Positions 15,164 to 24,624 of a DNA stretch of 64,000 nucleotides are shown here, piece by piece. The notes under the pieces were generated by a model that had not been told where the DNA came from, ran no database searches, and saw only the letters and a list, made by a program, of their open reading frames with translations. The DNA lies in contig NZ_CANLER010000004.1 in NCBI RefSeq assembly GCF_947489715.1, positions 248,001-312,000 of the forward strand, given 5' to 3'. Both the position numbers and the translations under genes were made by a program. The stretch comes from an uncultured Roseovarius sp. GTDB taxonomy: Bacteria; Pseudomonadota; Alphaproteobacteria; Rhodobacterales; Rhodobacteraceae. Within the stretch, counting starts at the first letter, position 1. The number at the start of each line of letters is the position of its first letter.

Positions 15164-17137
15164 ATGGCCGATATCGCTGCAAAGCTGGAACAAGAAACTG
15201 GCGGGTTAAGCAAGACCCGCATCGTCCAAATCCTGATCGGCGTGGCTGTGTTGTTGATCCTTGCGCGCCCGGTTCTGCCCGATTTCCTTGTTCGGCTGCC
15301 CGAAGCGTGGATCCCGCCGCTGGCAGACTGGCTGGATGCGATCTTTGGCTTCCTGATTGATGATCTGAAACTGACCGTTCTGACCCGCTGGTTTGCCGAG
15401 GGGCCGCTGGATTTCATGCTGGGGCTAACCGCAAATCTGCTGGAAGGCAAGCATCGCTGGCCCTTTATCGGCCCATTGCCCTGGTCCTGTGTCGCCGCCG
15501 TGGCGGCCGTGATCGGCTATTATCTGGGCGGCTGGCGTCTGGGTCTGCTGGGCGGTGGTACGTTTGTCTGGACCGCGCTGGTGGGCCAGTGGACCATCGC
15601 GATGCAGACGCTTTCGGTGCTGGCCGTAGCAGCGCCGCTGGCGTTCACGATTGGTCTGCTGATGGGCATTGCCGCGTGGAAATGGGACTGGTTCGATCGG
15701 GCGGTCAAACCTTTCTTGGCCATATTACAGACAATTCCGTTCTTCACCTACCTGCTGCCGGCGGTCATCTTCTTCAAGGTTGGCCCGACCGCGGGCGCGA
15801 TTGCCACCACGATCTATGCGATCCCGCCGATGGTTCTGATGACGGCGCTTGGCCTCAAGAAAGTCTCGCCCGAGATTGTCGAGGCGGGCAAGATGTCAGG
15901 CTCGACCCGCTGGCAGATGCTGACAAAGGTTTACCTGCCCTCTGCGCGCACCGAAATTCTGGTGGGCGTGAACCAGGTGATCATGCTGTGTCTGGCGATG
16001 GTGGTTCTGACCGCGTTCATCGGCATGCCCGGCCTGGGTGGCAAATTGCTGGCGATGATGAACAGTTTCAAACTAGGCCGGTCGTTCGAGATTGGCGTCA
16101 CCATCGTGCTGGTTGCGGTCATGCTGGACCGGTTTTCCAAGGCCTGGGTGGTGAAACTGCCCGAGCATTTCGAGCGCGGCACATCGTGGTTCGTGCAGCA
16201 CAAATACCTGGTGGCTGCAATTGTTGGTTTCCTGGGCTTCCTTCTGATCTCGCAGTTTATTGAGATCCTTTACGAGGTTGGCCGCAGGCAGTCGCTGTCG
16301 ATGGGCAAAGAGATGGACGGCCTGATCAAGGGTTTTCTGGCGATCGACTTTGTGCAGTGGATAACCGGCTGGATACGCTATGTCCTCAATGTCTGGGTGC
16401 TGATCCCGTTCCGCAACGCGCTGCTTTATATTCCGACACCGGCCTTTATCATGCTTGTCGTTGCATTCGCCTACTGGCTGGGCGGCAAGCGTCCTGCGAT
16501 CTTTGCCGCGATCTTCTTTTCGATTGTGGCGCTTAGCGGCTGGTGGGACCGGTCGGTGATCACGCTTTATTCGGTGATCTCGGCGGTCGTCCTGTCGATG
16601 TTCATCGGTATCCCGCTGGGTATTGCCGCGTCGCGCAGCGAGAAGTGGTCGACCCGTATTCTGCTGCTCTGTGATACGGCGCAGACCTTCCCCAGCTTTA
16701 TCTACCTGCTGCCGGCGATCATGCTGTTTGGCGTCTCGGATGTGACGGTGGTGCTGTCGATCGTGATCTTCACCACGGTGCCGTTGACCCGCTACACCAT
16801 TGAGGGGCTGCGCACGGTACCGCCGGAAATGACCGAGGCCGCGGATATGTCAGGGGCTACCAAGCGGCAGAAGCTGTTGAGCGTGCAATTGCCACTGGCG
16901 TTGCCGACGATGGCGGTTGGTTTCAACCAGGCGATCATGTTTGCCTTCTTCATGGTGATCATTGCAGCCTTTATCGGCACGCAGGATCTAGGGCAGGAGT
17001 TGCAGCGCACGCTGGCGGGCACCGATCTGGGCAAGAACTTTGTGCTGGGCATGAACGTGGCGCTGATGGCGTTGACCTTTGATCTGACGATCATGAGCTG
17101 GGCACAAAGACGTAAAGAGGCGTTGGGGCTGGGCTGA
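15164..17137 (+). CDS. Double-length betaine/choline-type ABC permease
   Basis: 657 residues, about twice the usual ProW/OpuAB size, because two permease domains are fused. Each half has its own EAA-type loop: EAGKMSGSTRWQMLTKVYLPSARTEILVGVNQVIM in the first (~240-275) and EAADMSGATKRQKLLSVQLPLALPTMAVGFNQAIM in the second (~560-600). Both are followed by xFIG. The two halves presumably form the pore as a single chain instead of a homodimer, allowing asymmetry. The TGA overlaps the cupin ATG (TGATGG). Confidence 0.93.
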   Translation: MADIAAKLEQETGGLSKTRIVQILIGVAVLLILARPVLPDFLVRLPEAWIPPLADWLDAIFGFLIDDLKLTVLTRWFAEGPLDFMLGLTANLLEGKHRWPFIGPLPWSCVAAVAAVIGYYLGGWRLGLLGGGTFVWTALVGQWTIAMQTLSVLAVAAPLAFTIGLLMGIAAWKWDWFDRAVKPFLAILQTIPFFTYLLPAVIFFKVGPTAGAIATTIYAIPPMVLMTALGLKKVSPEIVEAGKMSGSTRWQMLTKVYLPSARTEILVGVNQVIMLCLAMVVLTAFIGMPGLGGKLLAMMNSFKLGRSFEIGVTIVLVAVMLDRFSKAWVVKLPEHFERGTSWFVQHKYLVAAIVGFLGFLLISQFIEILYEVGRRQSLSMGKEMDGLIKGFLAIDFVQWITGWIRYVLNVWVLIPFRNALLYIPTPAFIMLVVAFAYWLGGKRPAIFAAIFFSIVALSGWWDRSVITLYSVISAVVLSMFIGIPLGIAASRSEKWSTRILLLCDTAQTFPSFIYLLPAIMLFGVSDVTVVLSIVIFTTVPLTRYTIEGLRTVPPEMTEAADMSGATKRQKLLSVQLPLALPTMAVGFNQAIMFAFFMVIIAAFIGTQDLGQELQRTLAGTDLGKNFVLGMNVALMALTFDLTIMSWAQRRKEALGLG

Positions 17138-17520
17138 TGGCGGGGTTGGCGGAACATCGTACGATTGCCGCGTTCAACAGGGACGTGTTCGAGCCGATGA
17201 TGCTGGATGGCGAACCGCTGGAAGGGTCCTGGTGGCACAATATCTCGTTCGACGAGACCACCGGCGAGGGCAGCTATCTGATGATCATGGCCCCCGGCGC
17301 CAAATCCAACCCGCACCGGCATAACGGTCCGGAAGAATTCTATATGGTCGAAGGTGATCTGGTGGATTGCGATGGAACGACTTACCACGCGGGCGATTTC
17401 ATCTCGCTCGAAGGTGGTTCGGCGCATGAAAGCCATTCGCCTTCGGGCTGCAAGATCGTCGTCACCCATCGCGGGGTGGTCGACAATATCGCCAAATCTG
17501 AACTGGAGGGCCTGACATGA
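17137..17520 (+). CDS. Small cupin-domain protein
   Basis: 127 residues, a single cupin barrel. Metal-binding motif 1 is PHRHNGPEEFYMVEG (G-x5-HxH-x4-E type) and motif 2 is DFISLEGGSAHESHSP. The operon position between the transporter and the DUF1989-GcvT gene, with overlaps at both ends (TGATGG and ATGA), implies a coordinated role, either as a small metalloenzyme (isomerase, lyase or dioxygenase) or a ligand-binding accessory. I cannot name its reaction. Confidence 0.85.
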   Translation: MAGLAEHRTIAAFNRDVFEPMMLDGEPLEGSWWHNISFDETTGEGSYLMIMAPGAKSNPHRHNGPEEFYMVEGDLVDCDGTTYHAGDFISLEGGSAHESHSPSGCKIVVTHRGVVDNIAKSELEGLT

Positions 17521-19922
17521 ATGTCAGCACCAAGATCAGCCCCGTGATTGAAACCCCTTATGAGCGTGCCGGGGTTCTGACCCCCGGTTTGCCGATCCTG
17601 CCGCATGGGACAGAACGGCATCCCATCCCCGGCGGCGGGTCGCGGGCCGTGCCGGTCTACAAGGGCGATGAGATTTCGGTTGTAGACCGCGACGGATTGC
17701 AGCCCGGAGAACTGGTGTTTTTCACGCCTGACGGTAAATCCGACGCAGGCATGTTGGGCGGGTCGGCGATGGGCCGGCCCGAGGGATTGATCTCAGTACT
17801 GGCCAATGGTTCGGACTCGGGGGCCAGAGTGGCCAAGGCGCTGGAAGACGCAGGGTTTGATCTGGGCCGAGCCGAGGCGATCCGGTTTTTCACCGAAGGG
17901 TCGCATCCCGGTGACAGGGTTACTTATTTTGCCGGGTGTGACGGGTTGCTGATCGTGGCCGCCCCCGGCGGGCCGATGCATCCGGGCGAGCAGAACCCGC
18001 CCAGCGATCTGATCCTCTATATCCGTCGTGCCGATCCCGGCCTGCCCAAGGGCCAACTGGCACCGCCCGATCCGCTGGCCGATCCATTGACCGATATCAA
18101 TATTCTGCCGGGACAGGCCCAAAGCTATGAGGTAAAAAAGGGTGAGTACATTCAGATTCTGGATGTACAGGGCCGCGAATGTTCGGATTTTCAGGCGTTT
18201 TCCATGCGCGCGCTCGACAAGGGGCTTGAGCGCGAGATTGATCCTACCACGACCCGTGCCCTGATGGGCAATCTCTATCCGCTGCCCGGCATCTTTTCGA
18301 AATACTGGAGCAGCGATCAGGAGCCGCTGGTCGAGATCGTGCGCGACACCTGCGGGCGGCACGACACGTTCGGTCTGGCTTGCACAAGGCGCTACTATGA
18401 GGATCTTGGATATCCCGGGCATGTGAATTGTTCCGACAATATGAATAAGGATCTGGCGCAATACGGCATTCGCCCGCGCGGCGGCTGGCCAGCGATCAAC
18501 TTTTTCTTCAACACCATGCTGGACGACACCAACGCCATCGGCATGGATGATCCGTGGTCGCGCCCCGGCGATTATGTGTTGTTGCAGGCGCAGACCGATC
18601 TGGTTTGCATTTCATCTGCCTGTCCATGTGATGTGGATCCGGCGAACGGGTGGAATCCCACCGATATTCAGGTCCGCACCTATGGCGCGGAGCACGAGTT
18701 TGGCCGGTCAATCGGCTATAGAAAATCAGCGGAGGCGGACTTGGAAGAGACCAAGCAAACAGGATTTCACGAGTGCTTTGCACGTCATACGCGGGATTTC
18801 GTGGAATATGCGGGCTATTGGCTGCCCAATCAGATGTCCAATCACGGTGCGATTGCCGAATATTGGGCCTGCCGCGAGAAAGCGGCGATCATGGATCTGT
18901 CGCCTCTGCGCAAATACGAGGTGACGGGCCCAGATGCCGAAAAGCTGATGCAGCATTGCGTCACGCGTAACATGAAGAAACTGGCGGTCGGGCAACTGGT
19001 CTATACGGCCATGTGTTACGAGCATGGCGGGATGATTGACGATGGCACCGTCTTTCGCCTGGGCGAGACGAATTTCCGCTGGATCGGGGGCAATGATAAT
19101 TCCGGCCTCTGGCTGAAGGAACAGGCGGGCAAGCTGGGTCTGAATGCCTGGGTGCGGTCGTCCACCGATCAGTTGCACAACATCGCCATTCAAGGCCCTC
19201 TGAGCCGCGACATCCTGAAAGAGGTTTTCTATACTGCCCCCACTGTGCCGACCATCGAAGAACTGGGCATGTTCCGTTTTGCCGTGGCCCGTCTGGGCGA
19301 TGTGCAGGGCAAGGCCGTGGTGCTGGGCCGCGCGGGTTATTCCGGCGAGTTGGGCTATGAGGTGTTCTGCCATCCGCGCGACGCGGTCGAGGTTTTCGAT
19401 GCGATCTGGAAAGTGGGTGAGCCGATGGGCCTGACCCCGTTTGGCATGGCGGCGCTGGACATGGTCCGAATCGAGGCCGGGTTGATCTTTGCCGGGTCGG
19501 AATTCGACGATCAGACCGACCCGTGGGAGGCCGGTATCGGCTTTACCGTGCCGCTGAAATCGAAAGAGGATGATTTCATTGGCCGTGCGGCGCTGGAAGA
19601 ACGCAAGGAGCATCCGCATCGCAAGCTGGTGGGCCTGGAGCTTGAGGGTGGCATCGTGGCATCCCCCGGCGATTGTGTCCGGATCGGCAAGGCGCAGGTG
19701 GGCGAGATCACCAGCGCGATGAAATCCCCCATTCTGGGCAAGAATATCGCCCTGGCGCGGGTGTCGGTCAGCCACGCGGAATTGGACACCGAGCTGGAGA
19801 TCGGTCAGTTGGATGGCTTGCAAAAGCGGCTGAAGGCACGCGTCGTGCGCTATCCGCATTTCGACCCCACCAAAGAGCGCGTCAAAGGCAATTACGACCA
19901 GCCCTTGGTACCAGCCGAGTAA
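17517..19922 (+). CDS. DUF1989-GcvT fusion, putative folate-dependent demethylase
   Basis: 801 residues in three parts. Residues ~30-185 look like a diverged DUF1989 half (IPGGGSRAVPVYKGDEISVVDRDG). Residues ~193-390 form a full DUF1989 (urea-carboxylase-associated) domain with YIQILDVQGRECSDFQAF, PTTTRALMGNLYPLPG, DTCGRHDTFG and the CPCD box. Residues ~415-795 are a GcvT/DmdA-like aminomethyltransferase domain (HGAIAEYWACREKAAIMDLSPLRKYEVTGPDAEKLMQ, GGMIDDGTVFRL, IQGPLSRDIL, GRAGYSGELGYEVF). GcvT-fold enzymes pass a methyl or methylene group to tetrahydrofolate; DUF1989 has Cys/His groups suited to metal binding but no firm reaction. Together with the betaine-type importer this suggests demethylation of an imported N- or S-methyl compound. 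The start overlaps the cupin stop (ATGA). Confidence 0.88.
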   Translation: MNVSTKISPVIETPYERAGVLTPGLPILPHGTERHPIPGGGSRAVPVYKGDEISVVDRDGLQPGELVFFTPDGKSDAGMLGGSAMGRPEGLISVLANGSDSGARVAKALEDAGFDLGRAEAIRFFTEGSHPGDRVTYFAGCDGLLIVAAPGGPMHPGEQNPPSDLILYIRRADPGLPKGQLAPPDPLADPLTDINILPGQAQSYEVKKGEYIQILDVQGRECSDFQAFSMRALDKGLEREIDPTTTRALMGNLYPLPGIFSKYWSSDQEPLVEIVRDTCGRHDTFGLACTRRYYEDLGYPGHVNCSDNMNKDLAQYGIRPRGGWPAINFFFNTMLDDTNAIGMDDPWSRPGDYVLLQAQTDLVCISSACPCDVDPANGWNPTDIQVRTYGAEHEFGRSIGYRKSAEADLEETKQTGFHECFARHTRDFVEYAGYWLPNQMSNHGAIAEYWACREKAAIMDLSPLRKYEVTGPDAEKLMQHCVTRNMKKLAVGQLVYTAMCYEHGGMIDDGTVFRLGETNFRWIGGNDNSGLWLKEQAGKLGLNAWVRSSTDQLHNIAIQGPLSRDILKEVFYTAPTVPTIEELGMFRFAVARLGDVQGKAVVLGRAGYSGELGYEVFCHPRDAVEVFDAIWKVGEPMGLTPFGMAALDMVRIEAGLIFAGSEFDDQTDPWEAGIGFTVPLKSKEDDFIGRAALEERKEHPHRKLVGLELEGGIVASPGDCVRIGKAQVGEITSAMKSPILGKNIALARVSVSHAELDTELEIGQLDGLQKRLKARVVRYPHFDPTKERVKGNYDQPLVPAE

Positions 19923-19955
19923 GCTGCAGCCAACCCGCACGACAGGAGGCCGCCA

Positions 19956-20381
19956 ATGGCCATCGCCCAGATGAACTGGGGGCGAATGAGGTTCGCCCCC
20001 GTCGATCCCCGCTTGTCCGAATTCACGAACGCACTTGACCACATCTATGCCGCAGCCGAGGCGCATCCCGGTTTCATTTGGCGCATTCACGACGAAAACG
20101 CGGCGCGGGAGCTGACAGCGCTTGGGTATGATGACAGGGTATCGGCGACCGTGTCGGTCTGGCAAAGTATCGAGGATTTGCGGGATTACACGTTCAATTC
20201 CGAGCATGGCGAATTCCTGAAACGAAGCCCAGAGTGGTTCGAACCCGTCGCGGGACCGCAATTGGTGATCTGGAACGTTACCGCCAACGCCAAGCCGGGA
20301 TTTTCAGAAGCATTTGAACGGCTTGACCACCTTAGGCAGCGGGGTGACAGTGACCGTGCCTATGGATGGCCCGACGTCTGA
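19956..20381 (+). CDS. DUF3291 family protein
   Basis: 141 residues of the DUF3291 type, a probable dimeric alpha-beta barrel. Recognisable parts are FTNALDHIYAAAEAHPGFIWRI, SVWQSIEDLRDYTFNSEHGEFLKRSPEWFE, and a closing W-x-V segment. Proteins of this fold include small monooxygenases and chlorite-dismutase relatives, but no catalytic residue is evident. It begins behind a good AGGAGG, 33 bases after the DUF1989-GcvT gene, so it is probably the next gene of the same transcript. Confidence 0.8.
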   Translation: MAIAQMNWGRMRFAPVDPRLSEFTNALDHIYAAAEAHPGFIWRIHDENAARELTALGYDDRVSATVSVWQSIEDLRDYTFNSEHGEFLKRSPEWFEPVAGPQLVIWNVTANAKPGFSEAFERLDHLRQRGDSDRAYGWPDV

Positions 20382-20471
20382 TTTTCCTTTGATCCTGAAA
20401 GGATGAGCCATTGTGCTTGCCCCACGGTCATGCGACGCAGGCACAAGAATGATTTTGTAGGAGGCCGCAGG

Positions 20472-21644
20472 ATGCGTGCCGGTCTGACCGTGCTTTGCCT
20501 GGCCTATGTGCTCAGCCAGTTCTTTCGCGCATTCCTGGCGGTGCTCAGTGGTGTTCTGGAACAGGATATCGGTGCCACGCCGGATGATCTGGCGTTTGCC
20601 TCGGGCCTTTGGTTCCTGTCCTTCGCGGCGATGCAGATACCGGTCGGCTGGGCGCTGGACCAGATCGGCCCACGGCGCACTGCCTGGGTGCTGCTGCTCT
20701 TTGGTGGCGCGGGAGGGGCCGCGATGTTCGCCCTGGCCAGCACGGCGCTGCATGTCAATATCGCGATGCTGCTGATCGGGGTCGGGTGCTCTCCGGTCTT
20801 GATGGCGTCCTATTATATCTTCGCGCGGCAATTCCCGGCGGCGCAGTTTGCCACGCTGGCCGCCCTGATGGTGGGGGTCGGATCAGTTGGCAATCTGGTG
20901 GCCGCCTACCCGATGGCCTGGGCCGCCGAGACATTGGGATGGCGCGCATCGCTCTGGGCGCTGGCGGCTGTGTCGGGGCTTGTGGCGCTTGGGATCGCAT
21001 TCACGGTGCGCGATCCCGAACCGGTGCAGAGTGAGACACGAGGATCGCTTCTGGATTTGCTGAAAATGCCGGTGCTCTGGGCGATATTGCCACTGGCGCT
21101 GGTCAGCTACACCCCGGCAGGCGCGGTAAGGGGCCTGTGGATCGGACCGTATTTGCAAGATGTCTTTGGCCTCAGCACATCGCAGGTGGGGCAGGCGACG
21201 CTGATCATGGGCGTGGCAATGATCTGTGGTACGCTTAGCTATGGGCCACTTGACCGGCTGTTCAGGACCCAGAAATGGGTGGTTTTCATCGGCAACATGC
21301 TGTGTGTCGCGGCAACGCTGACCCTCGCGCTGGCGGTTGGGGTGAATGCCTGGCTGTCCATTGCGCTATGTGCGGCGCTTGGGTTTTTTGGCGGCTCTTA
21401 CCCCGTGATCATGGCGCATGGGCGCGGGTTCTTTCCACCGCATCTTGCCGGACGGGGCGTGACGCTGCTGAACCTGTGCAGTATCGGTGGCGTGGGTGTG
21501 ATGCAGTTCATTTCCGGACCTTTGCACAATGCGGCCTCTGCCGGTGGCGTCGAGGCCGGCTATTCGGCAGTCTTTGCGTTTATCGGGCTGTCGCTGCTGG
21601 TTGGTGCGCTGATCTATCTGTTCAGCCGCGACAGCACCAACTGA
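20472..21644 (+). CDS. MFS transporter
   Basis: 390 residues from ATG 20472, preferred over 20403 because AGGAGG lies 7 bases upstream. About twelve hydrophobic segments. The MFS loop 2-3 motif appears as GWALDQIGPRRTAW, and a PMAWAAETLGWRASLWALA segment fits the 4-5 region. No substrate is predictable. It follows DUF3291 by 90 bases on the same strand and might export a product or a related compound of the demethylation unit. Confidence 0.87.
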   Translation: MRAGLTVLCLAYVLSQFFRAFLAVLSGVLEQDIGATPDDLAFASGLWFLSFAAMQIPVGWALDQIGPRRTAWVLLLFGGAGGAAMFALASTALHVNIAMLLIGVGCSPVLMASYYIFARQFPAAQFATLAALMVGVGSVGNLVAAYPMAWAAETLGWRASLWALAAVSGLVALGIAFTVRDPEPVQSETRGSLLDLLKMPVLWAILPLALVSYTPAGAVRGLWIGPYLQDVFGLSTSQVGQATLIMGVAMICGTLSYGPLDRLFRTQKWVVFIGNMLCVAATLTLALAVGVNAWLSIALCAALGFFGGSYPVIMAHGRGFFPPHLAGRGVTLLNLCSIGGVGVMQFISGPLHNAASAGGVEAGYSAVFAFIGLSLLVGALIYLFSRDSTN

Positions 21645-21648
21645 CGCA

Positions 21649-21676
21649 CCCCCTTTCCACTTGTGCGCTTAGGGGG
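21649..21676 (+). terminator. Weak hairpin after the MFS gene
   Basis: CCCCCT and AGGGGG can pair with a 16-nt loop just after the MFS stop. There is no T-run, so termination strength is doubtful. Confidence 0.3.
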
Positions 21677-21717
21677 TAAGAGGCCGCAGCCAACCCTCTA
21701 ACTCTGGAGAAAATCAA

Positions 21718-22740
21718 ATGGGGTACAAGGTCGTCGTCGTGGGCGCCACCGGTAACGTGGGCCGCGAAATGCTGAACATCCTGGCCGAGCGCCAGTTTCC
21801 TGTGGACGAGATTGCAGCACTTGCCAGCCGCAAGAGCCTCGGCACCGAGGTCAGCTTTGGCGACACGACACTCAAGACCAAGGATCTGGACGTTTTCGAT
21901 TTTGCCGGCTGGGACATTGCGCTTTTCGCCGTGGGCTCGGACGCGACCAAGGTCTACGCACCCAAGGCCGCCGCTGCAGGTTGCGTGGTGATCGACAATT
22001 CATCACTCTACCGCTACGACCCGGACGTGCCGCTGGTGGTGCCCGAGGTAAACCCCGAGGCGGTCGAGGGGTATGCAAAAAAGAACATCATTGCCAACCC
22101 CAACTGTTCGACCGCGCAGATGGTTGTCGCGCTGAAACCCTTGCATGACCGCGCAAAAATCAAACGCGTCGTGGTCAGCACCTACCAGTCGGTTTCGGGC
22201 AGCGGCAAGGATGCGATTGATGAGCTGTGGAACCAGACCAAGGGCGTTTACGTGCCTGGTCAGGAGGTCGAGCCCAAGGTGTACCCCAAGCAGATCGCTT
22301 TCAACGTGATTCCGCATATCGACGTCTTCCTCGAAGATGGTTCGACCAAGGAAGAATGGAAGATGGTCGCCGAGACGAAAAAGATCGTCGACCCGTCGAT
22401 CAAGGTCACGGCCACCTGCGTGCGGGTGCCTGTTTTTGTTGGCCATTCCGAGGCGGTGAACATCGAATTCGAAGAGTTCCTGGATGAGGACGAGGCCCGC
22501 GATATTCTGCGCGAAGCACCGGGTATCATGGTGATCGACAAGCGCGAAAACGGCGGCTACGTGACACCGATCGAATGCGTCGGCGATTATGCTACCTTCA
22601 TCAGCCGCATCCGTCAGGACAGCACGATCGAAAACGGCCTGAACCTGTGGTGCGTCAGTGACAACCTGCGCAAAGGTGCTGCATTGAATGCCGTGCAGAT
22701 CGCGGAAACGCTGGGCGCACGGGTGCTGAAGAAAGGCTGA
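21718..22740 (+). CDS. asd: Aspartate-semialdehyde dehydrogenase
   Basis: 340 residues, normal for Asd, which reduces aspartyl phosphate to aspartate semialdehyde for lysine, threonine, methionine and diaminopimelate synthesis. Evidence: N-terminal VVVVGATGNVGREMLNILAERQFP (NADP site), the active-site Cys in NPNCSTAQMVVALKPLHD, and the acid/base region QIAFNVIPHIDVF with TATCVRVPVFVGHSEAVNIEFE. The ATG follows GGAG by 7 bases. It is monocistronic by its own terminator downstream. Confidence 0.97.
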   Translation: MGYKVVVVGATGNVGREMLNILAERQFPVDEIAALASRKSLGTEVSFGDTTLKTKDLDVFDFAGWDIALFAVGSDATKVYAPKAAAAGCVVIDNSSLYRYDPDVPLVVPEVNPEAVEGYAKKNIIANPNCSTAQMVVALKPLHDRAKIKRVVVSTYQSVSGSGKDAIDELWNQTKGVYVPGQEVEPKVYPKQIAFNVIPHIDVFLEDGSTKEEWKMVAETKKIVDPSIKVTATCVRVPVFVGHSEAVNIEFEEFLDEDEARDILREAPGIMVIDKRENGGYVTPIECVGDYATFISRIRQDSTIENGLNLWCVSDNLRKGAALNAVQIAETLGARVLKKG

Positions 22741-22765
22741 TTTTTCAATCACATGATCTATGAAG

Positions 22766-22790
22766 GGGCGGCTTTGGGCCGCCCTTTTTT
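22766..22790 (+). terminator. Intrinsic terminator of asd
   Basis: GGGCGGC-tttgg-GCCGCCC, a perfect 7-bp GC stem followed by TTTTTT, 25 bases after the asd stop. Confidence 0.92.
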
Positions 22791-22898
22791 GTGGCCGAAA
22801 ATCGCGCATGGTCGCGAATTTTCCGCTTTGAGACCTTGTATTTCGACGTCGACACGCCCCACTTTAGGGACATCTCAGTGACCCCAAGGAGTTCCCTC

Positions 22899-24533
22899 AT
22901 GCGTGCCCTGCCGATTGTTCTGGCTTTTTTCCCGACATTTGTTCTTGCCGATGACATCCCCCTGACCAGCGACGTCAAATCCGTCACGCTTTATCCGCAA
23001 GGGGCAACGGTCACCCGTGAAATCCCGTTCGAGGCCGCCGCCGGGCAACATGACCTGATCCTGACCGACCTGCCGCAAACCACACCGCTGGACTCGGTGC
23101 GTGTGGCGGTGGACGGGGCCGTGCTGGGCAGCTTGACGGTGCGCAATGATTTCGTGCCGCCGCGCAATGCTGATGACGATGCCACCTTCAAGGTGGCGGA
23201 AGCCGAGGTTGAACGGCTGGAACAGGCCCTGCGCGACGGGCTGGCCGGGGTTGAACGCATCCATCTGGAAGAACGGGCCGCCGAGGCGCGTGTCGCCTTT
23301 CTGAGCCAATTGGGTGAGGGCGAGGGCGTGGCAGAGATGGACGTCACCTCCCTGCGCGATCTGGTGGGTATGATTGGCGAAGAAACCCTTTCGGCACAAC
23401 AGGTTGCACTGGATGCCCGGTTGCGCGCAGATGCGGCAAAACGCGATCTCAAAGACCTGCAGGAAGAGCTGGAAAGAGCCCGCCAGGCGCTGAACGCATT
23501 GGTGCCCGAGGTTGAGGAGCGCGCCATGTTGGCGGTGTCAATCTCGGGGCAGGAGCAGATGCAAGGCACGCTGACCGTCACCTACAACATCTGGGATGCC
23601 GAGTGGCGGCCTGTTTACGATGTTAAACTGGATCGCAAAGCAGGCGCGCTGACGGTCGAACGTGGTGCTTTGGTGGCGCAAAGCACCGGTGAAAACTGGC
23701 GTGATGTGGCGCTGACATTGTCAACCGTGCGCCCATCGGAACAGACGGCGCCGGGGCAGATCTGGCCGTGGCAGCGCTGGATCGAAGATCCGGCCAAGGT
23801 TCGGTCGAAACAGTTGGAAAGGTCACTTGGCGGTGCCGTCGTCGGCGCGCTTTCGGGCATGGCGGATGAAGCGATGGCCGAACCAATGGTCGTCGAAGAA
23901 GCCGATGCGGTGTTTGACGGTCTGGCCGTGACCTATAGCTACCCCAGCCCTGTTTCCATCGCATCCAGAGCAGATAACATCCGGATTTCATTGGGTGAAA
24001 TCAGCACAGCCGCCGAAACGGTGGCACAGGCGGTTCCCCTGACCGACAGCAATGCCTTTCTGATGGCCAGCATCACCAATGACATGGGAGAGCTGATCTT
24101 GCCCGGAACGGCGATGTATTATCTGGATGGCCGTTTCATCGGTCAGCAGCATCTTGAGCTGATCCCCGCCGGTGCCGAGGCTGATCTGGCCTTTGGGCCG
24201 ATTGACGGGCTGCGCCTGACCCGTACGATTCTGGACCGGAATGAAGGCGATAGCGGGATCATTACAAAGTCCAATGACCTAAGTGAAGCCGTTGAAATCA
24301 AAGTCGAAAACCTGACTGGAGAGGTCTGGCCCATTCGTCTGCTGGACCGGGTGCCTTATTCCGAACAGGAAGACCTGGAGATCACATGGTCCGCGCGGCC
24401 CAAGCCAGCAGAGCAGAATATCGACGGTAAACGTGGTATCATGGCCTGGGAATTCGAGCTGGGCGCAGGCGACAGCCAGATGATCAGGCTGGATCACCAG
24501 TTGGAATGGCCCGAAGGCAAGGTGCTGCGCTAG
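22899..24533 (+). CDS. Secreted DUF4140/DUF4139 (MuiA-like) protein
   Basis: 544 residues from ATG 22899 (AAGGAG upstream; the track start at 22791 runs through the asd terminator). A signal peptide MRALPIVLAFFPTFVLA is cut before DD. Residues ~18-110 fit the DUF4140 beta domain (VKSVTLYPQGATVTREIPFEAAAGQHDLILTDLP), then a coiled-coil-like helix pair (~110-200), then DUF4139 (GTLTVTYNIWDAEWRPVYDVKLD, ALVAQSTGENWRDVALTLST). The end reads IMAWEFELGAGDSQMIRLDHQLEWPEGK. The family is called mucoidy inhibitor A in annotations, but the biochemical role is unknown. Periplasmic location is inferred from the signal peptide. Confidence 0.88.
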   Translation: MRALPIVLAFFPTFVLADDIPLTSDVKSVTLYPQGATVTREIPFEAAAGQHDLILTDLPQTTPLDSVRVAVDGAVLGSLTVRNDFVPPRNADDDATFKVAEAEVERLEQALRDGLAGVERIHLEERAAEARVAFLSQLGEGEGVAEMDVTSLRDLVGMIGEETLSAQQVALDARLRADAAKRDLKDLQEELERARQALNALVPEVEERAMLAVSISGQEQMQGTLTVTYNIWDAEWRPVYDVKLDRKAGALTVERGALVAQSTGENWRDVALTLSTVRPSEQTAPGQIWPWQRWIEDPAKVRSKQLERSLGGAVVGALSGMADEAMAEPMVVEEADAVFDGLAVTYSYPSPVSIASRADNIRISLGEISTAAETVAQAVPLTDSNAFLMASITNDMGELILPGTAMYYLDGRFIGQQHLELIPAGAEADLAFGPIDGLRLTRTILDRNEGDSGIITKSNDLSEAVEIKVENLTGEVWPIRLLDRVPYSEQEDLEITWSARPKPAEQNIDGKRGIMAWEFELGAGDSQMIRLDHQLEWPEGKVLR

Positions 24534-24624
24534 GCGGCGCCAGCCATCCTATTGAGCAAGATCAAGGACGTGGTGCCGCCTGGCTGGCACAACGGGGTGA
24601 GTTTGCGCTGACAGGAGAGGTCAA

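Noticed and set aside
14179-15450. 423-residue antisense frame over the first ABC ATPase
   Set aside because: Shadow of a highly conserved ATPase gene; no motif or ribosome-binding site of its own.
18726-20261. Long antisense frame of 511 residues opposite the DUF1989-GcvT gene
   Set aside because: It mirrors a high-GC gene with strong codon bias and overlaps a protein with many recognisable motifs; the translation has no family pattern.
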